This document shows positions 1 to 9,588 of a stretch of 64,000 nucleotides of DNA, one piece after another. The DNA comes from an uncultured Sphingomonadaceae bacterium (lineage in GTDB: Bacteria > Pseudomonadota > Alphaproteobacteria > Sphingomonadales > Sphingomonadaceae), in assembly GCA_947488625.1 (NCBI GenBank), contig CANKZR010000002.1, forward strand, positions 248,001 to 312,000. The letters run 5' to 3'. The translations under genes and the position numbers were made by a program. The notes beneath the pieces are model-generated. The model was not told the DNA's origin. It ran no database searches and saw nothing but the letters and a program-made list of their open reading frames with translations. Within the stretch, counting starts at the first letter, position 1; every line of letters begins with the position of its first letter.

Positions 1-238
1 AGACGAACAGCGGGGGATCGACATCCATCACGCCCTTTACGACGGAAAACCCGTCGAAACCGGGCATCTGGATATCGAGGAAGACCAGGTCCGGCTTCTG
101 CGTCTTGATCGCGCGGATGGCCTCTCGGCCATTGGCGCAGGTCTCGATCACCTCGATATCGCTGAACGGCTCGAGGCGCAGTTGCAGGCCCTGGATGGCC
201 AGTTTTTCGTCATCGACTACAATCGTGCGGATGCTCAT
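1..238 (-). CDS. LytR/AlgR-type response regulator, N-terminal receiver domain (truncated by window edge)
   Basis: Reverse translation begins MSIRTIVVDDEKLAIQGLQLRLEPFSDIEVIETC...DLVFLDIQMPGFDGFSVV (receiver-domain pattern); its ATG overlaps the stop of the upstream LytS-type kinase. Confidence 0.85.
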   Translation of the reverse strand, partial: MSIRTIVVDDEKLAIQGLQLRLEPFSDIEVIETCANGREAIRAIKTQKPDLVFLDIQMPGFDGFSVVKGVMDVDPPLFV

Positions 239-1473
239 GCGTTGGCTCCGGTTCGGGGGGCTGGGACGGTCTGCCCGTCACTTCGGGTTCCGTCACTTTG
301 GGTTAGGTTCGCTGCCCCGGTATTGGAAACGGTCGAACGACGGGGAAGTTTCGCCCGCGCGCGCGGATCTTCCTCGGGCTCGCCCTCTTCGTAGGGCAGT
401 TCGATAATCACGGTAAAGCCGCCATCGGGCGGAGTCTCGATTTCAAAACGACTTTGTTCGCCATAGGCCTGCGCCAAACGATCTCGAATGTTGGCAAGAC
501 CAACGCCGGTGGAAGACGGCGTTGCTGCCAGCGTTTCAGCATTGCGCTGCGTGCCTTGCAATCCCGGCCCGGTGTCGGACACGGTCAGTCGCAGCATATT
601 ACCGATCACCTGCGCGGAAAGGCTGATCCGGGCACCTTCTTCCTGCGCCGAGACGCCGTATTTGATCGCATTCTCCACCAGCGGCTGGAGCAGGAACGAC
701 GGGATGCATCCGCGCGCAGCCATGTCGTCCACCCTGAAATCGGTGCGAAGCCGCTCTTCGAAGCGCATGCGTTCGATATCGAGGTAGAGCTTCAGCGTTT
801 CCACTTCCTGCGCCACGGTCACCTTGCCGCCCGGCTGGTTCACCAGCGTGTGCCGCAGGAAGCTGGACAGCCGCGTCAGCATGGCGTTGGCGGGCTTGGT
901 CTCGCCCAGAAGTACCAGTGTGCTGATGGAATTGAGCGTATTGAACAGGAAGTGCGGGTTGAGCTGATAACGCAGCATGGCCAGTTGCGCGCTGGTGGCC
1001 TGGGTTTCCAGCCGCTCCAGCCGATCGGCCTGCTGCTCGACCTGCAGGAAGAAGTTGATGGCGTAATACAGGGCCGACCACGCGCCCAGCAGCGTCATGT
1101 CGATATAGGCCACGCCCAGCATGAGTTGCAGGAAGCTTGTTTCGCTGCCGCCCTGGTACACGTCGAGGGTCCAGGCGTTGACGAAGGCAGAAACCGTCAC
1201 AGCCAACAACAGCACCACGGCAGTGGATGTCCAGGTGACCAGCGGTCGGCGGTTGATCAGGTTGGAGTAGATAACGCTTAACACGGTGCTGATGGAAAAG
1301 CCCGCGATGGCCCCGATCAACACCGTTATCAGGAAGTCCAGCGGTCGCTCGTTGGCGATGGTTGTGGCAGAGCGAAAGACGAGGGCACCGCCCCAGCCCA
1401 GCATCTGCAGGCGCCAGAATGCCTTGTTCTTGTCGGCGAAGAATGGCCTTGGACTGATGGGCAGTACGCTCAT
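235..1473 (-). CDS. LytS/YehU-type sensor histidine kinase (His_kinase domain plus HATPase)
   Basis: N-terminal TM segments, then LRYQLNPHFLFNTLNSIS and C-terminal ENAIKYG...DTGPGL...GVGLANIRDRL; overlaps response regulator by ATGA. Confidence 0.92.
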   Translation of the reverse strand: MSVLPISPRPFFADKNKAFWRLQMLGWGGALVFRSATTIANERPLDFLITVLIGAIAGFSISTVLSVIYSNLINRRPLVTWTSTAVVLLLAVTVSAFVNAWTLDVYQGGSETSFLQLMLGVAYIDMTLLGAWSALYYAINFFLQVEQQADRLERLETQATSAQLAMLRYQLNPHFLFNTLNSISTLVLLGETKPANAMLTRLSSFLRHTLVNQPGGKVTVAQEVETLKLYLDIERMRFEERLRTDFRVDDMAARGCIPSFLLQPLVENAIKYGVSAQEEGARISLSAQVIGNMLRLTVSDTGPGLQGTQRNAETLAATPSSTGVGLANIRDRLAQAYGEQSRFEIETPPDGGFTVIIELPYEEGEPEEDPRARAKLPRRSTVSNTGAANLTQSDGTRSDGQTVPAPRTGANA

Positions 1474-1552
1474 ACCGCCCCTTATAGTCTCCGCGTTGCC
1501 GCTTGGCTGCTGGCCGGTGCCGACTTTCGGCGCCCGTTCGAGGCGGTTCGCC

Positions 1553-2245
1553 TCAGGAATCGCGGGCCTCGCCTATCGCCGTATTCAAGGTATCCGGCCC
1601 GACAGCGCCCGACAGCACCTGGTCGCCCACCACCCAGGCAGGTGTGCCGCCTACGCCCATGTTCTGCGCCAGAAAGACGTTGTTTTGCAGCTGGCCTTCG
1701 TACGCGCCGGCATTGATCGCAACCCGCGCACGCTCCAGGTCGACACCCGCCTGCCGGGCGGCTCGCTCTATGTTTTCCGCAGAAAGGCTTTCCGCAGCGA
1801 ACATCGCGTTGTGAAACTGCTCGTAGCGACCCTGCTCGGCTGCTGCCAGGGCCATGCGGGCAGCATCGGCGCTGCCTGCCGAAAGAATGGGATACTCGCG
1901 GATCACCACTTTTACATCGGGATTTGCAGCGACCACCTGCTTCACGTGATCAAGGCTCTGACGGCAATAGCCACAGGCGTAATCGGTAAATTCCACCAAG
2001 GTGATTTCACCGTTCGGGTTACCCAGCACGGCACCGGGGAAGGGTGTTTCGAGTTCATCGCGCAGAGGCTCTATGCGTGCCAGCATGTCCCGGCGCTGCA
2101 ATTCCTGCATGGCCTCGGGCAGGATCTCGGGATTGGCGAGCAGATAGTCGCGCGTGTGATCAGGCCCGAAGCCCGAGTAATCCCACGCGGCCGCACCGGC
2201 AAATCCGGCGACCAGGGCGATACAAAGAGTGACGATCCAGCGCAT
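1553..2245 (-). CDS. DsbA family thiol:disulfide interchange protein
   Basis: N-terminal signal-like segment, EFTDYACGYCRQSL CxxC motif, GGTPAWVVGDQVLSG C-terminal thioredoxin-fold motif. Confidence 0.92.
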   Translation of the reverse strand: MRWIVTLCIALVAGFAGAAAWDYSGFGPDHTRDYLLANPEILPEAMQELQRRDMLARIEPLRDELETPFPGAVLGNPNGEITLVEFTDYACGYCRQSLDHVKQVVAANPDVKVVIREYPILSAGSADAARMALAAAEQGRYEQFHNAMFAAESLSAENIERAARQAGVDLERARVAINAGAYEGQLQNNVFLAQNMGVGGTPAWVVGDQVLSGAVGPDTLNTAIGEARDS

Positions 2246-2254
2246 CGGACCGGC

Positions 2255-3634
2255 TTAGTTGCGATCCCGCTGGCGTTCAAGCAATCCACGCGCCTGCAAG
2301 GCAACGTCCTGCGCGCGTATCCAGTCGGGCGAGCCGGCGGGCAGGCCGTTTTCCGCTGCCTGCGCATTCATCAGCGCGGCCTGCGCATTGCCTTGCATGA
2401 TCAGCTGCTCGGCGCTGGCCAGTCGCGCGCGCGGAATGTCGCCCCGCTGGCCGTAGACCACACCCAGCTGATACCACGCGAACGGGTTTTCGCGATCCCT
2501 GCCTACTGCCGCGCGCAGCACGCTTTCGGCCTCGTCGAGGTACTCCGGATCTTCGGTAGCGATCAGCGCATGGCCCAGGCTGGACGCGATCAGCGGGTTC
2601 GACCCGGTAAGCTGGGTAGCCTTGCGCAGCGGAGGCAAGGCTTCCTCGACCCGTCCGGACTCCAGCAGGATCTGCCCTTTCAGTTCGAGAAAATAGGGAT
2701 CGTCCGGATCCATCGCGATCAGGGCGTTCACCTCCTGCAGCGCATCGTCAATGCGGGCGGACTGGTGGTAGGCATAGGCACGGGCATAGCGTGCGGGGGC
2801 GCCGGTCATATAGGTTGGGTAGGCGGTCAGCGTGCGTTCCGGCGTGGCGAGGTATCCGAACAGCTTGGCCTTGGCCCGCTGAAAACGCGCCTCCAGTTCG
2901 GGATCGGTAGGGGTATCCCACGCGGGGTCCACCACGTATTCCTCCTGCAGGCGAGCGATGCGATTGCCCGAGAGCGGGTGCGTGCGGGAATATTCGCGGT
3001 CCTGATCCTGGCTGATGTTGCGGCGAAATTCGTAGCTTTCCAGCTTTTCGAAGAAGGCAAGGCTGCCGCGTCCGCTGACCCCGGCATCGGAAAGATACTG
3101 CGCACCTGCCGCATCGGCGCTGGCTTCCTGCACGCGGCTGAAGGCGAGGAAACTGCCCATCGCCGCCTGCTGCCCTGCCGCCATGACGCCCATTGCGGCC
3201 TCGCCGCCGCCGGCAAGGGCTGCGCCCACCGCGAGAAGGGTGGTGAGCAGGCTTATTCTCGAGGCGTTGCCCACGCCTTCGGAAAAGCGATTGATATGGC
3301 CGCCGGTGATATGGCCCAGTTCATGCGCCAGCACGCCTTCCACCTCGTTGGCGTGATCGGCGGCGTTGATCAGGCCGGAATGCACGAAGATACGCTGTCC
3401 GCCCGCGACAAAGGCGTTGATGGAGCCATCGTTCACAAGCACGATTTCGACCGCGCCTTCGCCGAGGCCCGCCGCCTCTGCCAGCGGATCGACCATGTCC
3501 TGCAGCAATGCTTCTGTTTCCGCATCACGCAGAACGCTGATGCTTTGCGCCATGACGGGCTGCGCAGTCAGCGTCAGAGCGGCGAAGACGGCCAGCAGCC
3601 GGGCAACAAGAGTCTTGAGCTTGAGCATATACAA
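2255..3634 (-). CDS. M48 family metalloprotease with TPR repeats (BepA-like)
   Basis: Signal peptide; HELGHITGGH zinc-protease motif; SADAAGAQYL; C-terminal TPR-like helices. Confidence 0.93.
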   Translation of the reverse strand: MYMLKLKTLVARLLAVFAALTLTAQPVMAQSISVLRDAETEALLQDMVDPLAEAAGLGEGAVEIVLVNDGSINAFVAGGQRIFVHSGLINAADHANEVEGVLAHELGHITGGHINRFSEGVGNASRISLLTTLLAVGAALAGGGEAAMGVMAAGQQAAMGSFLAFSRVQEASADAAGAQYLSDAGVSGRGSLAFFEKLESYEFRRNISQDQDREYSRTHPLSGNRIARLQEEYVVDPAWDTPTDPELEARFQRAKAKLFGYLATPERTLTAYPTYMTGAPARYARAYAYHQSARIDDALQEVNALIAMDPDDPYFLELKGQILLESGRVEEALPPLRKATQLTGSNPLIASSLGHALIATEDPEYLDEAESVLRAAVGRDRENPFAWYQLGVVYGQRGDIPRARLASAEQLIMQGNAQAALMNAQAAENGLPAGSPDWIRAQDVALQARGLLERQRDRN

Positions 3635-3678
3635 GGCCGCAGCCTAGCGGTTCGCGCCATGAACCGGAACTGAAGAAA

Positions 3679-4824
3679 TCAGCCTTGCGGAATGGTGTCG
3701 GAGGCGGGGTCGCTCTCCGCGCCTTCTACATTGTCATCCACGCGATCTACGGCCTTTACGATCTGCTGCGTTTCTCCGCTGGGGGTGAAACCGTTGGCGC
3801 GCAGGAAATCCAGGCCCGTGGCATAGTCCTCTCCCATCCACAGCGGAATGCCGCTTTCGCGTATGATGCCGATGCTGGCTTCCTCTTCCGGCGTGAACCC
3901 TTCGGTGGAAACGGTGCGCATGAAAACTGCGGCGATCTGCTTGGGAAAGCGCTCCACGACATGGGCGAAGGCCGGAAAGTCGCCTTGCGTGTCGTCGCCG
4001 ATCAGGGCGAATTTCATGTCCGGATACATCTCCAGAATCTGGGCAATCGCATCGGTCTTGTGGCTTCCGTGGCTGGATTTTCCGAAAGTCTGCCGGTTCA
4101 GGCCCCAGTCGCGCAATTTGATCGGGCCAAGCGGAAGCCCGCGCATCCGCTGAAATGCGACGAGATAGGAAAACAGGTTCCACGGGCTGGATGACACGTA
4201 GAAGAAGGGCCGCTTCGTGGCGGCCATGTGCTCTTTTGCCAGTTTGCGACCGTCAGGGGAATCGCGCTGACCGAGCGCATTGTAGAAAGTGTCTGCCCCC
4301 GGCACGATCGTGCGCTGGTCGGGCATCTGCGCGAAAACGCGCTTCCAGTTTTTGGCCGCCGAGCGGATGCCGCCCGTTATACCGGTTTCGATGATCGTGT
4401 CGTCGATATCGGAGATCACGGCGAGCCGACCGTCGGTTCCCGGTACCAGAACGTGCGCATCGACCTGCTGTGCACCATTATTGGTGTCCCAGCGCAATTG
4501 CGCAACTTCCCACGTTGGATGTTTCGGCAGGTCCCATTCCGGCGAGAGCGGCACATCGAAATGCACGAAGCCTTCGCTGTCGCTGCGCGCCTTGCATTCC
4601 AGCAAGGGACCATCATCACCTTCGACAACAAGGGACACTTCCACGCCTTCGACCTCGTGGCTGATGAACTGGCCGAGCATCGTGCCGATGGCAGCAATGC
4701 CGGTCTGCTTTTCGAATTTCACATCGGCAACGCGCAGGGCGCGTGCGGAGAGGACCAGCCAGGAACGGCTGCGATGGCCGAAATAGGGCTGGATGCGAAG
4801 CGGCCGGGTCGGGAAAAGAGGCAT
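3679..4824 (-). CDS. App1-like (DUF2183) phosphatidate phosphatase domain protein
   Basis: ISDIDDTIIETGITGG DxDxT phosphatase motif, SSSPWNLFSYL, FALIGDDTQGD, typical of the App1 catalytic family. Confidence 0.85.
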   Translation of the reverse strand: MPLFPTRPLRIQPYFGHRSRSWLVLSARALRVADVKFEKQTGIAAIGTMLGQFISHEVEGVEVSLVVEGDDGPLLECKARSDSEGFVHFDVPLSPEWDLPKHPTWEVAQLRWDTNNGAQQVDAHVLVPGTDGRLAVISDIDDTIIETGITGGIRSAAKNWKRVFAQMPDQRTIVPGADTFYNALGQRDSPDGRKLAKEHMAATKRPFFYVSSSPWNLFSYLVAFQRMRGLPLGPIKLRDWGLNRQTFGKSSHGSHKTDAIAQILEMYPDMKFALIGDDTQGDFPAFAHVVERFPKQIAAVFMRTVSTEGFTPEEEASIGIIRESGIPLWMGEDYATGLDFLRANGFTPSGETQQIVKAVDRVDDNVEGAESDPASDTIPQG

Positions 4825-4875
4825 ATTCTTCCCAACCCGGCCAACGGAGTTTAGGTTCCAATCCGAAAAGCGGGT

Positions 4876-6279
4876 CTAGTCCAGCAGTTCGCGCGCGGCC
4901 TTTTCGATCATTGCTGCAGTGGCGGGCACTTCGCCCAGCATCACGACATCGCCGCTTTCGGTGCGGCGAATCATGACCAGGCCGAATTCTTCACCCTCGC
5001 CGCCAAGCGATTCGAACCGTCGCGGCTCCAGCGCGCGCAGCTTGCGAACGACCGACTTCTTCGGGCTGTCCGGCTTGGGAGCGGCAGGCTTGCCATCCTG
5101 TTCGCGGCGGAACGCGCGTTCGGCCGCGATGATGCCTTTCAGCCCGCCCTCGGCATTCTTCAGGTGTTCCGACAATGCCCCACTGGCGACTTCGGTACGC
5201 TTCGCCCAGCTGAGGACGGCGGCATATTCGGTGAGACGCGTCTTGTCATAATCAACGCCGAACACCAGCTTCACCACCGGCGTCATCGGAGCGCGTTCCT
5301 GCATGGTCAGACCCGAATCTTCGAGCAATTCCTTGAATTCCTCAGGAGATTCCAGTGCCGCAACGGCAAAGTCGTAAGCGCGCGAGACCGCCTCATAAAG
5401 CGAGGAACGCGTCCGTTCCTCGCTGCTGCGCGCAGCCAGCGCCATTTCCCGCGCAGCCGCGAGCCAATCTGCCAAGCCCATGTCGGCAGGTTCCATCTGC
5501 GTCGCAGAAACGACAGCTACGCTATCTTCCTCAAGGCCCGGTTGCGGCAAATTGGCCGAGAGGGCGGCCGCGGGATTGGCGGGACCATCGGCCCAGTCGA
5601 CAATCTCGTCCTGCGCATGGCGGCGCGGTTCTTCGCTGTCGTCCTCGTTTTCGTGGCCGAAATCGTCGTCGATATCCAGCGCCTGATCGATTTGCAGTAG
5701 CAGTTCGTCAGCGGTGTGCGAATCGGCCATCTCTTTCCAGTTGATGACGCCGTAGATGAAATCGATGGTTTCATCGTCGCTGGAGAAGGGCAGCAATATG
5801 CCGCGATAGAGAATGGTTGCGCCGCGCTGATTTACGAATTCGGCTTCGAAACCGATCGGTGCCTGGTTGGCGATAATCTGCATGTAATGGTCGGTAATGC
5901 GGCTGAGGAGCGAGCGCGCGGGCACATCCGAAAGCTGTTCGATGTTCTCCTGGCTGGCATCGCATTCCAGCGCCAGACGATTGCCGAGATAGGCAACTTC
6001 CGGATTTTCCAGACCGCGCGAGAAATCCAGCAGCACGCTGTTGGGCCCGAAATCGGGTAGTGCATCGGGATCGAGATCGTCGATCGCGGGGAAGTTGCGA
6101 TTGTCGAGCAGGCTGGCCCAGAAATTGTATGCACGCACCTGCATCCGGCGCTCGTCGGTGCCGATCGCCGGCGGCGGAGTGTGGTCCACTGCTTCGTCGT
6201 GCTCGTCTTCCATCGAATCGAGCCCCGGTCCGAGGTCCGCCGTGTCGAGCGCTCCGAAACTGCCGCGCAATGTATCCAT
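4876..6279 (-). CDS. PAS-domain-like conserved protein of unknown function
   Basis: Start chosen at internal Met (MDTLRGSFG...); mid-region YNFWASLLDNRNFPAIDDLDPDALPDFGPNSVLLD resembles PAS_5-like proteobacterial proteins; no enzymatic motif seen. Confidence 0.6.
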   Translation of the reverse strand: MDTLRGSFGALDTADLGPGLDSMEDEHDEAVDHTPPPAIGTDERRMQVRAYNFWASLLDNRNFPAIDDLDPDALPDFGPNSVLLDFSRGLENPEVAYLGNRLALECDASQENIEQLSDVPARSLLSRITDHYMQIIANQAPIGFEAEFVNQRGATILYRGILLPFSSDDETIDFIYGVINWKEMADSHTADELLLQIDQALDIDDDFGHENEDDSEEPRRHAQDEIVDWADGPANPAAALSANLPQPGLEEDSVAVVSATQMEPADMGLADWLAAAREMALAARSSEERTRSSLYEAVSRAYDFAVAALESPEEFKELLEDSGLTMQERAPMTPVVKLVFGVDYDKTRLTEYAAVLSWAKRTEVASGALSEHLKNAEGGLKGIIAAERAFRREQDGKPAAPKPDSPKKSVVRKLRALEPRRFESLGGEGEEFGLVMIRRTESGDVVMLGEVPATAAMIEKAARELLD

Positions 6280-6395
6280 GCCGAAATCGCCTTCCCTATG
6301 TCTTTGTGGCAAAGACACCTTTGGCAATTTTTGGTAAAAAATTTGTGAAGTTGTGCGGACGTTTGCGAGCCGCTTCCCTCACATATCGCAAACAA

Positions 6396-6875
6396 TCAAA
6401 GCATGTAGCGCATGCGGATCGTCTGGCGTTGCGACGCCGCGCCCACTGCAATCGCCGCTTCGGAAAAGGCAGGTGGCCCCATGTTTACTGGCGCGTCATT
6501 CGAAAAGCCGAAGCCTTCGCGCGGCATCATGCCCAGCACGCGGTCTGCCTTCCCGTTGTCGTTTTCGTCATGCAGCAAGGCAATGGCATAGGTGCCGGGC
6601 GCCACGTCCCTGAACCGCAGGGTAGCGGCCTCGCCCGCAGGAACGACAACACTGTAGCCTTGCGCCGAATCCTGGCACCGGGGGAAACGATGGGCATCGC
6701 GCGTCATGCAGGCGCGCACCACGCCATCGTGATTGCGCATGTTGGTAACCTGCACCAGCACCTGCGTGCCCGCGGGCCGTGCCGAGAGATCGCCAGTGGG
6801 CGCAGCCAGCGCCACGGCCGAACCGGCGGCGAAAAGAAGTGTCAGGACTTTGCCAGCCCGCGATCTGTTTTGCAC
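6396..6875 (-). CDS. DUF2141 domain-containing exported protein (copy 1)
   Basis: Hydrophobic N-terminus (GTG start inferred); VQVTNMRNHDGVVRAC...PGTYAIALLHDENDNGKAD...GFGFSNDA pattern of DUF2141. Confidence 0.8.
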   Translation of the reverse strand: MQNRSRAGKVLTLLFAAGSAVALAAPTGDLSARPAGTQVLVQVTNMRNHDGVVRACMTRDAHRFPRCQDSAQGYSVVVPAGEAATLRFRDVAPGTYAIALLHDENDNGKADRVLGMMPREGFGFSNDAPVNMGPPAFSEAAIAVGAASQRQTIRMRYML

Positions 6876-7555
6876 AATCGATCCCAAAATCGGAAATAGA
6901 GGCCGTAGTTGCAGCGATATTCGTCGTGATGCCGCTGGTGATGACTGGCTGTTATCATCCAATTCCCTACGCGGGAATGAACAAGCCACCTGGGAAACAT
7001 TTCCCAGCCCATGTGATTAGTTACGCCCATTAGCGTCATGATGCCCAGAACCAGCGCCAGCACGCCAACGTGGACCGGTATGAAAAACACCAGCGCGGGT
7101 ATCACGATGGCGCCGGTCACGGCTTCGATCGGGTGGAAACTCATTGCAGCCCACGCGGTGGGCGGGCGGCTGGCATGGTGTACGGCATGGGCGATGCGGA
7201 ACCACTTGGGCCGGTGCATCCAGCGATGTGTCCAGTAGAACCACGTGTCATGCGCGAACAGATACAGGAACAGCGATAGCGGCAGGTACCACAGCGGGTA
7301 GGCGGACAGATCGGTGTAGATCATCGTCCAGCCCAGTTCCTGCCATCCCCATGCCACGATCCCTGCAGGCACGCCGTAAATCGCCGCTGACACGAACGAC
7401 CATGCCATTTCCCGGCGTATCTGCGGCGTCAGGCCGTTATAAAGGCCGGGCCGCACCATGCGCGTGGCAAAGGCAAAGCCCCCGCTGGTGAGCAGGTAGC
7501 GCACGGCCACGATTGCCGTCATGGCAAGGGCGGAAAGGGTAATGGCAAGAAGCAT
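6842..7555 (-). CDS. Sterol desaturase / fatty acid hydroxylase superfamily membrane protein
   Basis: HDTWFYWTHRWMHRP, HAVHHASRPPT, TASHHQRHHDE histidine clusters plus multiple TM segments. Confidence 0.9.
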   Translation of the reverse strand: MLLAITLSALAMTAIVAVRYLLTSGGFAFATRMVRPGLYNGLTPQIRREMAWSFVSAAIYGVPAGIVAWGWQELGWTMIYTDLSAYPLWYLPLSLFLYLFAHDTWFYWTHRWMHRPKWFRIAHAVHHASRPPTAWAAMSFHPIEAVTGAIVIPALVFFIPVHVGVLALVLGIMTLMGVTNHMGWEMFPRWLVHSRVGNWMITASHHQRHHDEYRCNYGLYFRFWDRLCKTDRGLAKS

Positions 7556-7627
7556 CCGCGACGCTTATGCCGTAACGCAGCGCGGCTGGCGAGAGGGTAG
7601 CGAACGTGCGGCGCGATGGCTTCGCTT

Positions 7628-8170
7628 TCAGCTAGCCAGATCGGCACCCCAGCTGTTGCAGTGCGGGTCTGCCGAAACCAGCAGGCGGCGCAGCGAGGTG
7701 CGGGCCAGACGCTCCACCTCCACGCGCCTTCGCGCAGCGGCCAATGGATGGCTGGGGGCAGGGCGCACGATCTCTGCATCATACTCGTCGGCCACGATCA
7801 CGCCGCAGCATTCCGGTTTGAAATCCGGGCTGTCGAGGCAAGCGCGGTCCAGTTCCGGGGGCAGGCCCCAGTAAAACCGGTCGCAGAAATCCAGGTAGTC
7901 GGGCCACTTGCCGTCGCCCAGCAGATCGCCGCGTGCGGTCTTTACTTCCACGATTACGATCTTGCCCTTGGCGTCGATGCCCATCAGGTCCGCCCGTCGA
8001 CCGTTGCGCAGCGGCATTTCGGGCAGTGCCCAGATATTGTTGCGCGCAAACAGGCGACCGATACCCCGGCACACCGCGCGCGAGCGTAATGCGATGGGAT
8101 CGGTTGCAGGATCGGCAACGGAGTCCTCCGAGAGGTCGGATGCGGGGGTCTGGATCAGCGAATCGGCCAT
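7628..8170 (-). CDS. mmcB: MmcB family DNA repair protein
   Basis: NGRRADLMGIDAKGKIVIVEVKTARGDLLGDGKWPDYLDFCDRFYW nuclease-like core typical of alphaproteobacterial MmcB. Confidence 0.82.
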   Translation of the reverse strand: MADSLIQTPASDLSEDSVADPATDPIALRSRAVCRGIGRLFARNNIWALPEMPLRNGRRADLMGIDAKGKIVIVEVKTARGDLLGDGKWPDYLDFCDRFYWGLPPELDRACLDSPDFKPECCGVIVADEYDAEIVRPAPSHPLAAARRRVEVERLARTSLRRLLVSADPHCNSWGADLAS

Positions 8171-8234
8171 GCCGCAAAACTGGAACGAAAAGCGAACACG
8201 GTCAAGCCCGCTCCGGTTGTTTTCGGCGCCTGAC

Positions 8235-8630
8235 CTATGCGCTCCTGCGCGGTCCCATCTGCCCGCTGGGTGGCAGCAGGGCCAGCATGCCATCACGCGC
8301 CTTCACGAACTCCCGCCACAGGGCAAGCGCAGCAGGGCGGCAGTCGGCACCGCGGGCGTTGATGGCCAACAGCGCAGAAATGCCCGGCTCCATCACGGCG
8401 GCAAGATCCGCGCAGCCATGATCGGCCAGGTCGCGCTGCCATTTATCGGCGTCGCGAATCAGCGCGGGAAAGTTGCGCACGTCCTTGCTCTGCCTTTCGG
8501 CTTCCAGCCCGGCCAGCATGGCCACCACCTGCCCTGCCTCGCCCAGCGCTGCCCAGCGCATGCTGGTGCTGCTGGCATTGGCGGTAGAGCGCGATTGCAA
8601 GGATCCGAAGTTGGGCGATGGTGCATTCAT
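8235..8630 (-). CDS. Conserved hypothetical protein
   Basis: 132-codon ORF in the same orientation as neighbours; no recognised domain. Confidence 0.5.
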   Translation of the reverse strand: MNAPSPNFGSLQSRSTANASSTSMRWAALGEAGQVVAMLAGLEAERQSKDVRNFPALIRDADKWQRDLADHGCADLAAVMEPGISALLAINARGADCRPAALALWREFVKARDGMLALLPPSGQMGPRRSA

Positions 8631-8829
8631 GCCCCGCGCCATAGCGCGGCGCTGGTTGCCAATCGGTTAGCGACATCGGCGCCTTGTCTCATTACGTCGG
8701 GGGAAGCCCGCAATGCAGTGCCTGCCCCAGTCTCGATCCTGCAACCACCGGCGCATTGTCATTCAGCGATACGAGGCACGATTGCGCTTGGCGCGGGCTC
8801 GTGCCATTGCTACGGCGCGCCGCTGTTAG

Positions 8830-8906
<77 letters not shown>

Positions 8907-9060
8907 GCTTTTCCGCCGTTTTTGTCCGTTAGACCGATTTTGCACTCCGGTGTGTTTCCGGTGAAATGGGTAGAACATTCGCGAATTGTCGCGTCGCCCA
9001 GGTAGGTGCGCACCGAGCTCGTCGCACTTGGTCCGCTCTCGATCCGATTGCGGACGTTTC

Positions 9061-9426
9061 CTAATTGTCGTTTTTGTCGTTGGATCGCGCTTCAACACTC
9101 GTGAAATGCTCTTCATCTCCAAACCCCGCACCAAGGTCGTAAAGGTAGAGAGTGACGGGGCAGGGTTGGCTTTCTGCCCACTTTATAGCCTCGGACACTG
9201 ACACGGCTTCAAGCGCCTCATAATCCACTGTCACCTGCGGGTCGCTTTCTTGCGCGTGATCGGCATCAGCGCATGAGTTGTCATGCTCTGTCGCCTCAAT
9301 GATCGCGTTAACTTCGCGCCACCGATAGGGCCGCGTGCGCTTGTCGATTACGTTCCAAAGCATGACTGGCAACCAATGGTTCGGAATGCGACCGGCATCA
9401 ACTGCTATCCACCCAGAACCGGTCAT
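9061..9426 (-). CDS. Hypothetical protein (weak DUF551-like N-terminus)
   Basis: 121-aa ORF next to tRNA-Arg; N-terminus GWIAVDAGRIPNHWLPVML; no firm family assignment. Confidence 0.5.
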   Translation of the reverse strand: MTGSGWIAVDAGRIPNHWLPVMLWNVIDKRTRPYRWREVNAIIEATEHDNSCADADHAQESDPQVTVDYEALEAVSVSEAIKWAESQPCPVTLYLYDLGAGFGDEEHFTSVEARSNDKNDN

Positions 9427-9588
9427 CCGACTACCTTTTTTATGGCGGCGAATGCCAGCGGAGCCAGCGAGATTATCTGATCAATGATCTCTTCGGTATT
9501 CAATTCAAAAATTCGTAACGACGCCGCTCGAACTCTTGTCCATCTTCATTCGCCAACGGATTGGCAGGATAGATGTTCTGCGCGGTAA

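Noticed and set aside
1286-3673. 795-aa plus-strand ORF
   Set aside because: Antisense to the LytS, DsbA and M48 genes; an artefact of high GC content, with no coherent domains.
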